Assembly: GCF_021391395.1 (NCBI RefSeq)
Contig: NZ_CP090059.1
Coordinates: forward strand, 620,001-684,000
From: Sphingomonas cannabina
GTDB taxonomy: Bacteria > Pseudomonadota > Alphaproteobacteria > Sphingomonadales > Sphingomonadaceae
DNA: 64,000 nucleotides
Direction: 5' to 3'
The notes beneath the pieces were generated by a model. The model was not told the origin of the DNA. It did not search any database and was given only the letters and a program-made list of their open reading frames with translations. This document shows positions 52,780 through 61,260 of this stretch, in pieces. How positions within the stretch are numbered: the stretch's first letter is position 1; every line of letters begins with the position of its first letter. Position numbers and translations under genes: made by a program.

Positions 52780-54537
52780 CTAAAGATCAGGCAGCACCTG
52801 GGCGGATTCGCCCCAATGCTCCAGTGCATGGCTGTTGGCGCGCTCGATCAGCCGCTCGACGTCGCGCACCGTGAAGGTCGCCGGACTGTCGATGTCCCTG
52901 AGCTCGGTCCAGCTCACCGGCGCCGCCACGGGCGCTCCCGATCGCGCCCGCACCACATAGGGCAGCACCGCGGTCGCGCCGCGCTGGTTGCGCAGATAGT
53001 CGAGAAAGATGCGGCCTTTGCGCTTGGCCTTGGCCATGTTGGCGGTGAAGCGCTCGGGCTCCGCCTCCCCGAGCGCACGGGCGAAGCGTTCGGCGAAGCT
53101 CCTGACCGCTGGCCATTCCGCCTGCGGCTTGAGCGGCACGACGACGTGCACGCCCTTGCCGCCCGACAGCATCGGATAGCTGGTGAGGCCGATGTCGGCG
53201 AGCTGCTGCTTCAGGTCCTCCGCCGCCTTCTTGACCGCGGCGAAGCCGAGCCCCTCGTCGGGATCGAGGTCGAACACCATGCGGTCGGGCTTCTCGATGT
53301 CGGCGACCTGGCTGCCCCAGCCGTGGAACTCGATCGTCCCCATCTGGACGCAGGTCAGCAGCCCTTCGAGATCGGAGACGTAGAGATAGGGTTCGACCGA
53401 CCCGTCCTTCTCGCGCACGTCGACGTGATGGACGTGCTCGCCGAAGCTGCCGGCGTCGTGCTTCTGGAAGAAGCATTTCTTGGCGCGGCCCTGCGGGCAC
53501 CGCACCAGGCTGATCGGCCGGTCGGCGAGCCAGGGCAGCATGATCGGCGCGACCGCGGCGTAATAGTCGGCGAGGCCGCCCTTGGTGAGCTTGCTGCCGG
53601 GATCGATCACCCTGCCGGGATTGCTGATCCGTATCGGTAGATCGGGCGTCTTCGGCACCGGTGCCGGCTTCTCCACGACCACCTCCTTCGCCTTCTTGTC
53701 CTCGCGCAAGCCTATGAAGCTCGCGTGCCGTACGACGTCTTCGGCCGTGAATTCGCCGAACGCGATCTCGGCGACCAGCTCCGGCTTCACCCAGTGCGCC
53801 CCCCGCGTCGCGGCACGCGGGGCCTTCACCGTCGGCGTGTCGGCGGCGAGGCGGTCGAGCCGCTCGCGCAGGTCGATCATCGTCTCGCCGTCGAAGCCGG
53901 TGCCGACCTTGCCGGCGTAGGTGAGCCCCTCCGGCCCGTTCACCGCGAGCAGCAGCGCGCGGAAGCCGCGCCTCGCCTTGTCGCTCGGCGTCCAGCCGAC
54001 GATCACGAACTCCTGCCGGCGGATGCACTTGGTCTTGAGCCACGCCTTGGTGCGCTCGCCGCGATAGGGCGCGTCGGCGCGCTTGGAGACGACGCCCTCA
54101 TAGCCTTCCCTGCACATCGCCTCGAGCAACTGCTCGCCCGAGCCGACGACATGCTCGGAGAAGCGCAGCGGCTCGTCCGCCTTGTCGAGCAGCGGGCGCA
54201 GCCGCTCCTTGCGCTGGATCTGCGGCAGGCGCGTCAAATCCTCGCCGTCGAGCTCTAGCAGGTCGAAGGCGAAGAAGGTCAGGTCCTGCCGCCCCTCCGA
54301 CAGCGCCTCCTGCAAGGTCGAGAAGTCGGGCTTGCCGTCCTTGAACGCTACGGCCTCGCCGTCGATCAGCGCGGTCGCGACCGGCAGCTTCGCCGCGGCG
54401 CGGGCGATCTCCGCGAACTTGTCGGTCCAGTCGAGGCCGGTGCGGGTATAGACCTTGGCCTTGTCCCCGCCCACTGCGATCAGCGCGCGGTAGCCGTCGA
54501 GCTTCATCTCGTGCAGCCAGCCGTTGCCGGCGGGCAC
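52780..54537 (-). CDS. ligD: LigD ligase and polymerase part, separated by a frameshift from its N-terminal domain
   Basis: A 585-codon open frame with the ATP-dependent ligase and primase-polymerase domains of NHEJ LigD. The adenylation motif is EMKLDGYRA (Lys at codon 12), then EGVVSKRADAPY and AWLKTKC; the polymerase part has MVFDLDPDEGLGF and IFLDYLRN with catalytic Asp residues, and GGKGVHVVVPL. The first usable start in this frame is a GTG at 54537, only 11 codons before the active Lys. The frame extends back to KFRPVQLATLVDAV, which belongs to the linker after the phosphoesterase domain encoded in another frame. Translation as a separate protein is possible but unproven. Confidence 0.85.
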   Translation of the reverse strand: MPAGNGWLHEMKLDGYRALIAVGGDKAKVYTRTGLDWTDKFAEIARAAAKLPVATALIDGEAVAFKDGKPDFSTLQEALSEGRQDLTFFAFDLLELDGEDLTRLPQIQRKERLRPLLDKADEPLRFSEHVVGSGEQLLEAMCREGYEGVVSKRADAPYRGERTKAWLKTKCIRRQEFVIVGWTPSDKARRGFRALLLAVNGPEGLTYAGKVGTGFDGETMIDLRERLDRLAADTPTVKAPRAATRGAHWVKPELVAEIAFGEFTAEDVVRHASFIGLREDKKAKEVVVEKPAPVPKTPDLPIRISNPGRVIDPGSKLTKGGLADYYAAVAPIMLPWLADRPISLVRCPQGRAKKCFFQKHDAGSFGEHVHHVDVREKDGSVEPYLYVSDLEGLLTCVQMGTIEFHGWGSQVADIEKPDRMVFDLDPDEGLGFAAVKKAAEDLKQQLADIGLTSYPMLSGGKGVHVVVPLKPQAEWPAVRSFAERFARALGEAEPERFTANMAKAKRKGRIFLDYLRNQRGATAVLPYVVRARSGAPVAAPVSWTELRDIDSPATFTVRDVERLIERANSHALEHWGESAQVLPDL

Positions 54538-55198
54538 GGCGTCGACCAGCGTGGCGAGCTGGACCGGGCGGAACTTGGGTAACTTCGTTCCTCCCCGGGA
54601 CGGGGAGGAGCTTGTGAGGCTTCTTGCCCTCCGCGATCTCCTGCATCGTCCGCCCGGTCTTCACGCTGGTCAGCCCGGTCTCGACCAGCGCGTCGGTGCC
54701 GCCTGCCTCGGCGTCGTCGAGCTTGCGCAGCAGCCAGTTCTCGGTCCGCTCCCTGGCGCGCGGCTTGAGGCGGATCAGCAGCCACTCGCCCTTCAACCGC
54801 TCGCCGTCGAGGCGGAAGTGGAGGTGGCCCTTTTCCAGGTCCTTGGCCGACTTCCCCTCGACCGGCGCCCAGGTGCCGTCGTCCCACAGCATCACCGTGC
54901 CGCCGCCATATTCGCCCTTGGGGATCGTCCCCTCGAAATCGGCATAGGACAGCGGATGATCCTCGGTACGCACCGCCAGCCGCTTCTCCGCAGGGTCGAG
55001 GCTGGGGCCGCGCGTCACCGCCCAGCTCTTGAGCACTCCGTCCAGCTCCAGCCGGAAGTCCCAGTGCAGCCGCGTCGCATCGTGCTTCTGGACGATGAAG
55101 CGGTGACCATTGCCCTCGGCGATCCGGCCAGCGGGCTCCGCCGTCTTCGCGAAGTCGCGCTTGGCGTTGTATTTCGCGAGCGGGTCAGCTTTCGGCAT
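54098..55198 (-). pseudogene. ligD: LigD N-terminal 3'-phosphoesterase part running out of frame
   Basis: The first 196 codons encode the LigD phosphoesterase domain: HRFIVQKHDATRLHWDFRLE (in part; His and Asp of the active site), SWAVTRGPSLDP, EDHPLSYADFEGTIPKGEYG (in part), GTVMLWDDGTW and GEWLLIRLK. After KKPHK the frame continues for 170 codons of Arg-rich sequence with no family likeness, because it has left the ligase frame. Taking out 28 bases (54583-54610) would give KKPHKLPKFRPVQLATL and one continuous LigD of about 810 aa. Free-standing phosphoesterase proteins exist, so a residual function is possible. Overlaps mgtC by 14 bases. Confidence 0.8.
54583..54610. repeat. 28-bp palindromic insertion in the ligD linker
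   Basis: The segment holds TCCTCCCCG, a 3-base loop and CGGGGAGGA, and is bounded by CTT on both sides, like a 3-base target duplication. Its minus-strand start AAGCTCCTCCCCG is identical to the start of the repeat at 14986. 28 is not divisible by three, which explains the frame change. Confidence 0.6.
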
Positions 55199-55664
55199 CG
55201 GGACTGGCTCCTCCGGGCTTGCGCTCGATGAACCGCGCCAGCGTCAGCAGGGCGAAGGCGAGCAGGGTGCCGATCAGCGCCACCGGATAGAGGCCGGCGC
55301 CGAACGCGATGCCGATCGCGGCGACGAGCACCAGATGCACCGCGCTGGTGAGGTTGCGGATGCCGCCCTGCCCCATCACCACGACCGCCGCGGCGACGAT
55401 CCCGATCGCGCCCAGCGTACCCTCGATCGTCCGAATGGGATCGACGCGGGTCTGCTGCCCGCCGAGCTGCTGGAACATCGCGATCGACGAGACGGTGACC
55501 AGCGATCCCAAGGTGCAGACGATGGCGTGCGTCCGCAGGCCCGCCGGGCGGCCGCGGACCTCGCGGTCGATGCCGAGCAGCAATCCCACCAGCGCGGCGC
55601 CGACCAGCCGTACGACAAGGTCCCAGCTGATCGCGGACAGCGGGGTCGGCGGGTTGAGCTCCAT
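55185..55664 (-). CDS. MgtC/SapB-family membrane protein
   Basis: A 159-aa protein with about five hydrophobic helices. MgtC-type features are LVGAALVGLLLGIDREVRG at residues 17-35 (GIDRE), RPAGLRTHAIVCTLGSLV (GLRTH) and a later GTLGAIGIVAAAVVVMGQGGIRNLTSAVHL-like region, somewhat altered from the usual GFLGAG. MgtC proteins act in magnesium limitation and in modulating ATP synthase. Here it starts three bases after ku and overlaps the ligD start, so it is embedded in the NHEJ operon. Confidence 0.85.
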   Translation of the reverse strand: MELNPPTPLSAISWDLVVRLVGAALVGLLLGIDREVRGRPAGLRTHAIVCTLGSLVTVSSIAMFQQLGGQQTRVDPIRTIEGTLGAIGIVAAAVVVMGQGGIRNLTSAVHLVLVAAIGIAFGAGLYPVALIGTLLAFALLTLARFIERKPGGASPDAES

Positions 55665-55667
55665 CGA

Positions 55668-56552
55668 TCAGGCGCGCTTGCGGGCCGGCGCCTTCCGGGC
55701 GGCGGGTTTGCGGGCGGCGGGCTTGCGCGCCGGAGCCTTCTTCTCCCCCTGGCTCGCCGGCGGGCCCGGCCGCTCGAGGCTCTTCTTCAGCGCCGCCATC
55801 AGGTCGACGACATTGTGGCCGGTCGGGCGGCTCTCCTCCTTCTCCTCGATGATCTTGCGACCCTTCGACTTCACCTTGCGCTCGATGAGGTGCTTCAGCG
55901 CATCGACGTAGCGGTCGTGGAACTCCTTGGGATCGAACTTCGCCGTCTTCTTCTCGATCAGCGTGGTGGCGAGGTCGAGCAGGTCCTCGTCCGGCTCCGC
56001 GTCCGGGATATCGCGGAAATAGCCCTGCGCCTTGTTGACCTCGTCGGCGTAGCGCAGCGTCTCCAGCACCATGCCGCGACCGCAGGGCTTCAGGCTCACC
56101 ACATATTCGCGGCCGCGCATGGCGAGCTGGCCGAGCCCGACCTTGCGCGCGCGGCGCAGCGCCTCGCGCAGCACGATGAACGCCTCCTCGGCAAGGTCGT
56201 CGGCGGGCACCACGAAATAGGGCCGCTCGTAATAGAGCACGTCGATCTCGTCGGCGTCGACGAACTGGGTGAGCTCCAGCGTCTTCTTCGATTCGAGTTT
56301 GACCGCATCGATCTCGTCCTGGTCGAGCAGGACATATTCGCCCTTCTCCAGCTCATAGCCCTTCATGATCTCGTCGGGGTCGACCGGACCGATGCCGGGC
56401 ACGACCTTCTCGTACTTGATCCGCTTGCCCGAGGGTTCGTGGACCTGGTGGAAGCTGATCTGCGCCCCCGACTTGGTCGCGGTGTAAATCTCGACCGGAA
56501 TCGAGACGAGCGCGAGCCTGATCTGTCCCTGCCAATAGGCGCGTGCCGCCAC
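55668..56552 (-). CDS. ku: Non-homologous end joining protein Ku
   Basis: A 294-aa bacterial Ku that binds DNA double-strand ends as a dimer and recruits LigD. It opens MAARAYWQGQIRLALVSIPV and contains FHQVHEPSGKRIKYEKVVPG (in part), KGYELEKGEYVLLDQDEID (in part) and FVVPADDLAEEAFIVLREAL, all standard. The C-terminus is a basic tail of KPAARK-type repeats, which in other Ku proteins strengthens DNA binding and LigD stimulation. The gene heads the ku-mgtC-ligD operon and is divergent from pdxH. Confidence 0.96.
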   Translation of the reverse strand: MAARAYWQGQIRLALVSIPVEIYTATKSGAQISFHQVHEPSGKRIKYEKVVPGIGPVDPDEIMKGYELEKGEYVLLDQDEIDAVKLESKKTLELTQFVDADEIDVLYYERPYFVVPADDLAEEAFIVLREALRRARKVGLGQLAMRGREYVVSLKPCGRGMVLETLRYADEVNKAQGYFRDIPDAEPDEDLLDLATTLIEKKTAKFDPKEFHDRYVDALKHLIERKVKSKGRKIIEEKEESRPTGHNVVDLMAALKKSLERPGPPASQGEKKAPARKPAARKPAARKAPARKRA

Positions 56553-56664
56553 CGGTCCTCACTCCTTCGTTGCGTGACCGATTCAAAGCATGGGCGCGGG
56601 AGTCGTTCCGGCATGTGCGGAACTGATCGTTGGCGTGAGGAAGATGACGGTTTAAAGGCGCGCG

Positions 56665-57240
56665 ATGGCCGACGATCCCTTCGCCCTGTTCGCCGCCTGG
56701 CTCGCCGAGGCGCAGGCGAGCGAGCCCAACGACCCGAACGCGATGGCGCTCGCCACCGCGGATGCGCATGCGTGGCCGTCGGTGCGGATGGTGCTGCTCA
56801 AGGGACACGGGCCGGACGGCTTCGTCTTCTACACCAACCGCGAGAGCCGCAAGGCCGCGGAGCTCGAGGCGAACCCGCATGCCGCGCTGCTGTTCCATTG
56901 GAAGTCGCTGCGCCGCCAGGTACGGATCGAGGGGCTGGTGAGCCGCGCGAGCGATGCCGAGAGCGATGCCTATTTCGCCTCGCGCAGCCGCGATTCGCAG
57001 CTCGGCGCCTGGGCGTCGGACCAATCGCGCCCCCTCGACGTGCGAGAGACGTTCGAGGCGCGCTACGCCGAGGTGAGCGCACGCTTTCCCGGCGATGTGC
57101 CGCGCCCGCCGCACTGGGGCGGCTACCGCGTCGTGCCCGAGCGGATCGAGTTCTGGGAGGATCGTGCCCACCGGCTCCATCACCGCCGGCTGTTCGTTCG
57201 AGAGGGCGGAGGCTGGACGGAAGGGTTGCTATACCCATGA
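56665..57240 (+). CDS. pdxH: Pyridoxamine 5'-phosphate oxidase
   Basis: A 191-aa FMN enzyme making pyridoxal 5'-phosphate. Key stretches are AMALATADAHAWPSVRMVLLK (in part), GFVFYTNRESRKAAELEANP (in part), WKSLRRQVRIEG, SRDSQLGAWASDQS and GGYRVVPERIEFWEDRAHRLH (in part), ending in the conserved basic region before LLYP. It is a little shorter than the 218-aa E. coli protein at the N-terminus. Its stop overlaps the next start (ATGA), coupling it to the CDF transporter. Confidence 0.95.
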   Translation: MADDPFALFAAWLAEAQASEPNDPNAMALATADAHAWPSVRMVLLKGHGPDGFVFYTNRESRKAAELEANPHAALLFHWKSLRRQVRIEGLVSRASDAESDAYFASRSRDSQLGAWASDQSRPLDVRETFEARYAEVSARFPGDVPRPPHWGGYRVVPERIEFWEDRAHRLHHRRLFVREGGGWTEGLLYP

Positions 57241-58187
57241 TGACCGAGAGCGAACGCAAGCGCATCATCCCGCTCGCGACGCGCGCGGCGCTGTTCAGCG
57301 TCGGCATGGCGACCTTCCTGCTCTGCCTCAAGGGGTTCGCCGCGTGGCACACCGGGTCGGTGGCGATGCTGGGCAGCCTTGCCGACACCGGGCTCGACCT
57401 GCTCGCCAGCCTCGTCACCCTCTACGGCGTCCGGCTCGCCGCCGAGCCAGCCGACCACGATCACCGTTTCGGCCACGGCAAGGCGGAGGCGCTGGCGGCG
57501 CTGTTCCAGGTCGCGCTGATCACGGCTTCGGCGGCCGCCATCGCCTGGCGCGCGATCGAGCGGTTCGGCAACCCCCAGGCCGGCGCCGACGCCGAGTTCG
57601 GCATCGGCGTCTCACTGATCGCGATCGTCGCCACCTTCGTGCTGCTCGCCTATCAGCGCCACGTCATCCGCCGCACCGGGTCGGTCGCGATCTTGGCCGA
57701 CAACGTCCATTACCAATCGGACGTGCTGCTCAACCTCGCGGTGATCGCGGCTTTGGCGCTCGATCAGTATTTCGGCGTCACCGGCGCCGACCCGGTGTTC
57801 GGCGTCGCGATCGCGCTGTGGCTCGCCTGGGGCGCCTTCCAGGCCTCGTCCAACGCGATCGACCAGCTGATGGACAAGGAATGGCCGGAGGCGGATCGCC
57901 GCGCCTATATCGAGGTCGCCGCGCGCCAGCCCGGCCTGCTCGGCATCCACGATTTCCGCACGCGCCGCTCGGGCAGCCACGAGTTCGCGCAGTTCCACAT
58001 GGAGGTCGCGCGCGACCTCACCGTCGCCCAGGCGCACGACATCGTCGAGCGGGTCGAGCGGGCGCTGCGCGACGCCTTCCCCAAGGTCGAGGTGCTGATC
58101 CACCTCGACCCCGAAGGCCATGTCGACACCGACAATCCGCTGATCGAGGCGGACGTGACGCCGCATTGGTTCGGGAAACGCCTGTGA
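57237..58187 (+). CDS. Cation diffusion facilitator transporter (FieF-like)
   Basis: A 316-aa membrane protein with about six helices and a cytoplasmic metal-sensing domain. The first metal site is MLGSLADTGLDLLASL, followed by PADHDHRFGHGKAEALAAL with the His/Asp cluster and ILADNVHYQSDVLLN for the second site of helix 5. The C-terminal domain has FRTRRSGSHEFAQFHMEV and HLDPEGHVD. This suits Zn/Fe/Mn efflux; the exact metal is uncertain. Two adjacent ATGs open it; 57237 overlaps pdxH. The stop overlaps the next gene (GTGA). Confidence 0.93.
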   Translation: MMTESERKRIIPLATRAALFSVGMATFLLCLKGFAAWHTGSVAMLGSLADTGLDLLASLVTLYGVRLAAEPADHDHRFGHGKAEALAALFQVALITASAAAIAWRAIERFGNPQAGADAEFGIGVSLIAIVATFVLLAYQRHVIRRTGSVAILADNVHYQSDVLLNLAVIAALALDQYFGVTGADPVFGVAIALWLAWGAFQASSNAIDQLMDKEWPEADRRAYIEVAARQPGLLGIHDFRTRRSGSHEFAQFHMEVARDLTVAQAHDIVERVERALRDAFPKVEVLIHLDPEGHVDTDNPLIEADVTPHWFGKRL

Positions 58188-58981
58188 GACTTCCTTTCGC
58201 CCAGATCGACGCCTTTGCGAGCAAGCCGTTCGAGGGCAATCCTGCGGCGATCATGCCGCTCGACGCCTGGCTCGACGACGCGGTGCTCCAGGCGATCGCC
58301 GCGGAGAACAATCTCAGCGAGACCGCCTTCCTCGTCCCGGATGCCGGCGGCGATGCCGATTACGAGCTGCGCTGGTTCACGCCCGGCCACGAGGTGCGGC
58401 TGTGCGGCCATGCCACGCTGGCGAGCGGCCATTATCTCCTCGAGCGCGATCCGGCGCGATCCGCGGTCCGTTTCCGCACGCGTCGCGCCGGAGTCCTCAC
58501 CGTCTCGCGCGCCGGTGCGGGCTATGAGCTCGCGCTGCCGGCCTGGGCGCCGTCGCCCAAGCCCCTGCCCGAAGTGGTGGCGGCGCTCGGCGTCGAGAAC
58601 GTCGCCGAGACGCTGTGGCGCGAAGGCGGCTACGGCGTGGTCGTACTCGAATCGGAGGAGGCGGTGCGCGCCGTCCGTCCGGACCTGCGTGCGCTCGCCG
58701 CGACCGGCGACCATCAGGCGATCGTCACCGCGCCCGGCCGCGACACCGATATCGTCAGCCGCATGTTCGCGCCGGGCGCCGGCGTCGACGAGGATCCGGT
58801 CACCGGCTCCGCCCATGCGGTGATCGTCCCCTATTGGGCGAAGCGCCTCGGCCGCGACCGCTTCACCGCCTTCCAGGCGAGTGCGCGGGGCGGGCATCTC
58901 GACTGCCGGCTGGAGGGGGGCAGCGTCGTGCTCGGCGGCCGGTGCGTGACGGTGATCGAGGGCAGCTTCCTGCTCGGCTGA
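58184..58981 (+). CDS. PhzF-family isomerase/epimerase
   Basis: A 265-aa protein of the PhzF/YddE family, two similar diaminopimelate-epimerase-like halves. It starts with GTG at 58184 (VRLPFAQIDAFASKPFEGNP), overlapping the CDF stop. The probable catalytic Glu lies in NNLSETAFLVP; LRWFTPGHEVRLCGHATLAS and EDPVTGSAHAVIVPYWAK are the family's ring-opening signatures. PhzF proper acts in phenazine synthesis, but most members have unknown substrates, and no phenazine genes are present. It ends the pdxH-CDF-PhzF run. Confidence 0.9.
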   Translation: MRLPFAQIDAFASKPFEGNPAAIMPLDAWLDDAVLQAIAAENNLSETAFLVPDAGGDADYELRWFTPGHEVRLCGHATLASGHYLLERDPARSAVRFRTRRAGVLTVSRAGAGYELALPAWAPSPKPLPEVVAALGVENVAETLWREGGYGVVVLESEEAVRAVRPDLRALAATGDHQAIVTAPGRDTDIVSRMFAPGAGVDEDPVTGSAHAVIVPYWAKRLGRDRFTAFQASARGGHLDCRLEGGSVVLGGRCVTVIEGSFLLG

Positions 58982-59037
58982 CGCATTCTGCATCGCTGGC
59001 ATTGCCGCCGGCCGTGACCGAGCCTAGCTGCGCGTCC

Positions 59038-59808
59038 ATGCGCGCGGCGTCCTACCGCTCTTCACCGGATTCGGGCGGGGCCTCGCCGCGGCGGCGCATC
59101 GTCTCGCTGGTGCTGACGGCGATCGTCCACCTCCTGCTGCTGCTGATGCTGCTGCGGATCGCGCCGTTCATCCCGTCGTCCGGGCCGCCGCAGTCGGAGA
59201 CGGTCACCTTCGACGTCGCCGCCGAGGGCGAGAATGCGACGCCGCGCCCCGCCGCCAAGGCCAGGGAGAAGGGCGGGAGCGCAGCCAAGGCCGCACCGGC
59301 TCCCCCGCCTCCCCCGCCGCCGAAGCAGCCGCCGCAGGAGCGGCCGGCGCCTGTCGCCTTGCCGCCCGGATTCATCATGATGAGCCGGGATCAGTTCGCG
59401 TCCTCCGATATCGACCGGATGCCGCGTTCCCCCGGCAATGCGGGCACGGCGAAGGCGGAGGGCAGCGGCGACGACAGTGCCGACGCCGACGCGGGCGGCT
59501 CGGAACGGCTCTACGACGTCGACTGGTATCGCAAGCCGACCTCGGCCGAGCTCGGATTCTATCTGCCCAAGCGCCCCGGCCTCAGCGGCTGGGGGATGAT
59601 CGCGTGCCGGACGGCCCCGAACTACCGTGTCGAGGATTGCCGGGAGATCGGCCAATCCCCCGCCGGTTCCGGCTTCGCCCGCGCGGTGCGCGAGGCCGCG
59701 TGGCAGTTCCGCGTGCTGCCGCCCCGCGTCGGCAGCAAGCCGATACTCGGCGCCTGGGTCCGTATCCGGATCGACTATGTCGAGGGCGTCGCGAAGTCGT
59801 CCGACTAG
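59038..59808 (+). CDS. TonB-like membrane-anchored protein
   Basis: A 256-aa protein laid out like TonB: a basic N-terminus, one transmembrane helix (IVSLVLTAIVHLLLLLMLLR), a Pro/Ala-rich spacer (APAPPPPPPPKQPPQERPAP) and a C-terminal domain with AVREAAWQFRVLPPRVGSKP and AWVRIRIDY. This tail resembles the TonB C-terminal fold but lacks the usual YP motif, and two Cys (CRTAPNYRVEDC) may form a disulfide. It might energise an outer-membrane transporter or be a TonB-related envelope protein. No ExbB/ExbD or receptor genes are adjacent. Confidence 0.65.
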   Translation: MRAASYRSSPDSGGASPRRRIVSLVLTAIVHLLLLLMLLRIAPFIPSSGPPQSETVTFDVAAEGENATPRPAAKAREKGGSAAKAAPAPPPPPPPKQPPQERPAPVALPPGFIMMSRDQFASSDIDRMPRSPGNAGTAKAEGSGDDSADADAGGSERLYDVDWYRKPTSAELGFYLPKRPGLSGWGMIACRTAPNYRVEDCREIGQSPAGSGFARAVREAAWQFRVLPPRVGSKPILGAWVRIRIDYVEGVAKSSD

Positions 59809-59976
59809 AGGGCGCCGTCGCTTGCAATGTAGGATTTCGCCTGACAGCCTCGCGGACCGGCTCTTTCTCACTCGTGAAGGCTCGACATCGCGACCGGGCT
59901 CGTGCGCGCGAATGATTCGCGTGACCAGAGTCAATTCGGTCAACTTTTCTGCGAACTTTCATGTGACATTATATCG

Positions 59977-60011
59977 CGAAAGTCACAGTAGGCGTCTACC
60001 CGTGACTTTCG
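59977..60011. repeat. Inverted repeat CGAAAGTCAC/GTGACTTTCG
   Basis: Perfect 10-base arms at 59977-59986 and 60002-60011 flank 15 bases. The right arm runs into the dispersed 37-bp repeat. The 312-base gap between the TonB-like gene and mnmA holds only this structure and that repeat; no open frame in it looks real. Confidence 0.65.
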
Positions 60012-60039
60012 TGACCTTCGACGGATTTCTGCGGGTTTC
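60003..60039. repeat. 37-bp dispersed direct repeat, copy B
   Basis: It is identical to 23662-23698 except for one base (T for C at the 28th position). It lies 82 bases past the mnmA stop codon on that gene's downstream side. Confidence 0.7.
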
Positions 60040-60120
60040 GGCACTTGCCATCGCCGCCACTTCGGGGATGGCGGTGGCGCGATTTCCGTAGGACGAAGGG
60101 TGGACCGGGGGAGCGACGAC

Positions 60121-61233
60121 TCAGGCGGCTGCGGCGAGTTCCGCCCGTTCGGTCTCGGCGATCCAGCCGCCGCCGAGCACGCGGTCGCCGGCATAGAGCA
60201 CCGCCGCCTGCCCCGGCGCCACGCCATATTCGGGCGCGGCGAACACCACCCGGTCGCCGACCAGCCGTGCCGGCACCGGCTTGGCCAGGCTGCGCACCTT
60301 GGCGGTCATCGGCCCGGCATGGTCGCCGCCGATCCAGTTGATCCCCTTGATCCGCGCCGCCGATACCGCGAGCGCGCGCTTCGGCCCCACCACCACGCGC
60401 CGCGTCTCCGGCTCCAGCCGGATCACGTAGAGCGGCTCGGCGAGCCCGCCGATCTCCAGTCCCCGCCGCTGGCCGACGGTGAAATGGATGAAGCCGCGAT
60501 GCGAGCCCAGCACGCGGCCGCTTTCGTCGACGATTTCGCCGGCGGTGTCGGCGTCCGGCCGCGCCTTGCGCACCACCGCGGCATAATCGCCGTCTGGGAC
60601 GAAGCAGATGTCCTGGCTGTCCGGCTTGCCGGCGACGCCGAGGCCAAGCTCGGCCGCGATCTCGCGCACCGCGGCCTTGGGCAGTCCGCCCAGCGGAAAG
60701 CGGAGATAGTCGAGCTGATCGGGCGTCGTCGCGAACAGGAAATAGCTCTGGTCGCGCGCGGGATCGGCGGCGCGGTGGAGCTCCGCCCCCGCCGGCCCTT
60801 CGACCCTGCGGACATAATGCCCCGTCGCCAGGCAATCGGCGCCAAGGTCGCGCGCGAGGGTGAGGAGGTCGGCGAACTTCGGCCCCATGTTGCACTTGAC
60901 GCAGGGGATCGGCGTGCGCCCGGCGAGATATTCGTCGGCGAAATCGTCGATCACCGCCTCGCGGAAGCGGCTGGCATAATCGAAGACGTAATGGGCGATG
61001 CCTAGCTGATCGCACACCGCGCGCGCGTCGCGGATGTCGCGGCCCGCGCAGCAGGCGCCGGCGCGCCCGACCGCCTCGCCATGGTCGTAGAGCTGAAGCG
61101 TCACCCCGATCGTCTCGGCTCCCGTGCGCGCGGCGAGCGCGGCCACGACCGAGCTGTCGACGCCGCCCGACATGGCGACGACGATCCGCCGCCTCGCGAG
61201 CGGCCCGGAGAGCTGGAAATCACCGGAAATCAT
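60121..61233 (-). CDS. mnmA: tRNA-specific 2-thiouridylase MnmA
   Basis: A 370-aa enzyme that puts sulfur on U34 of Lys, Glu and Gln tRNAs. The ATG at 61233 ([16 protein letters not shown]) is chosen; the longer open frame upstream only reads through a palindromic repeat. The PP-loop is [13 protein letters not shown]. The catalytic cysteines are in [13 protein letters not shown] and [26 protein letters not shown] and [13 protein letters not shown] are further signatures. The CCAG pair earlier ([13 protein letters not shown]) is common in alphaproteobacteria. The gene is transcribed alone. Confidence 0.96.
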   Translation of the reverse strand: MISGDFQLSGPLARRRIVVAMSGGVDSSVVAALAARTGAETIGVTLQLYDHGEAVGRAGACCAGRDIRDARAVCDQLGIAHYVFDYASRFREAVIDDFADEYLAGRTPIPCVKCNMGPKFADLLTLARDLGADCLATGHYVRRVEGPAGAELHRAADPARDQSYFLFATTPDQLDYLRFPLGGLPKAAVREIAAELGLGVAGKPDSQDICFVPDGDYAAVVRKARPDADTAGEIVDESGRVLGSHRGFIHFTVGQRRGLEIGGLAEPLYVIRLEPETRRVVVGPKRALAVSAARIKGINWIGGDHAGPMTAKVRSLAKPVPARLVGDRVVFAAPEYGVAPGQAAVLYAGDRVLGGGWIAETERAELAAAA

Positions 61234-61260
61234 CGCGCTGGCCTTTGGAGTCCGTTTGAC

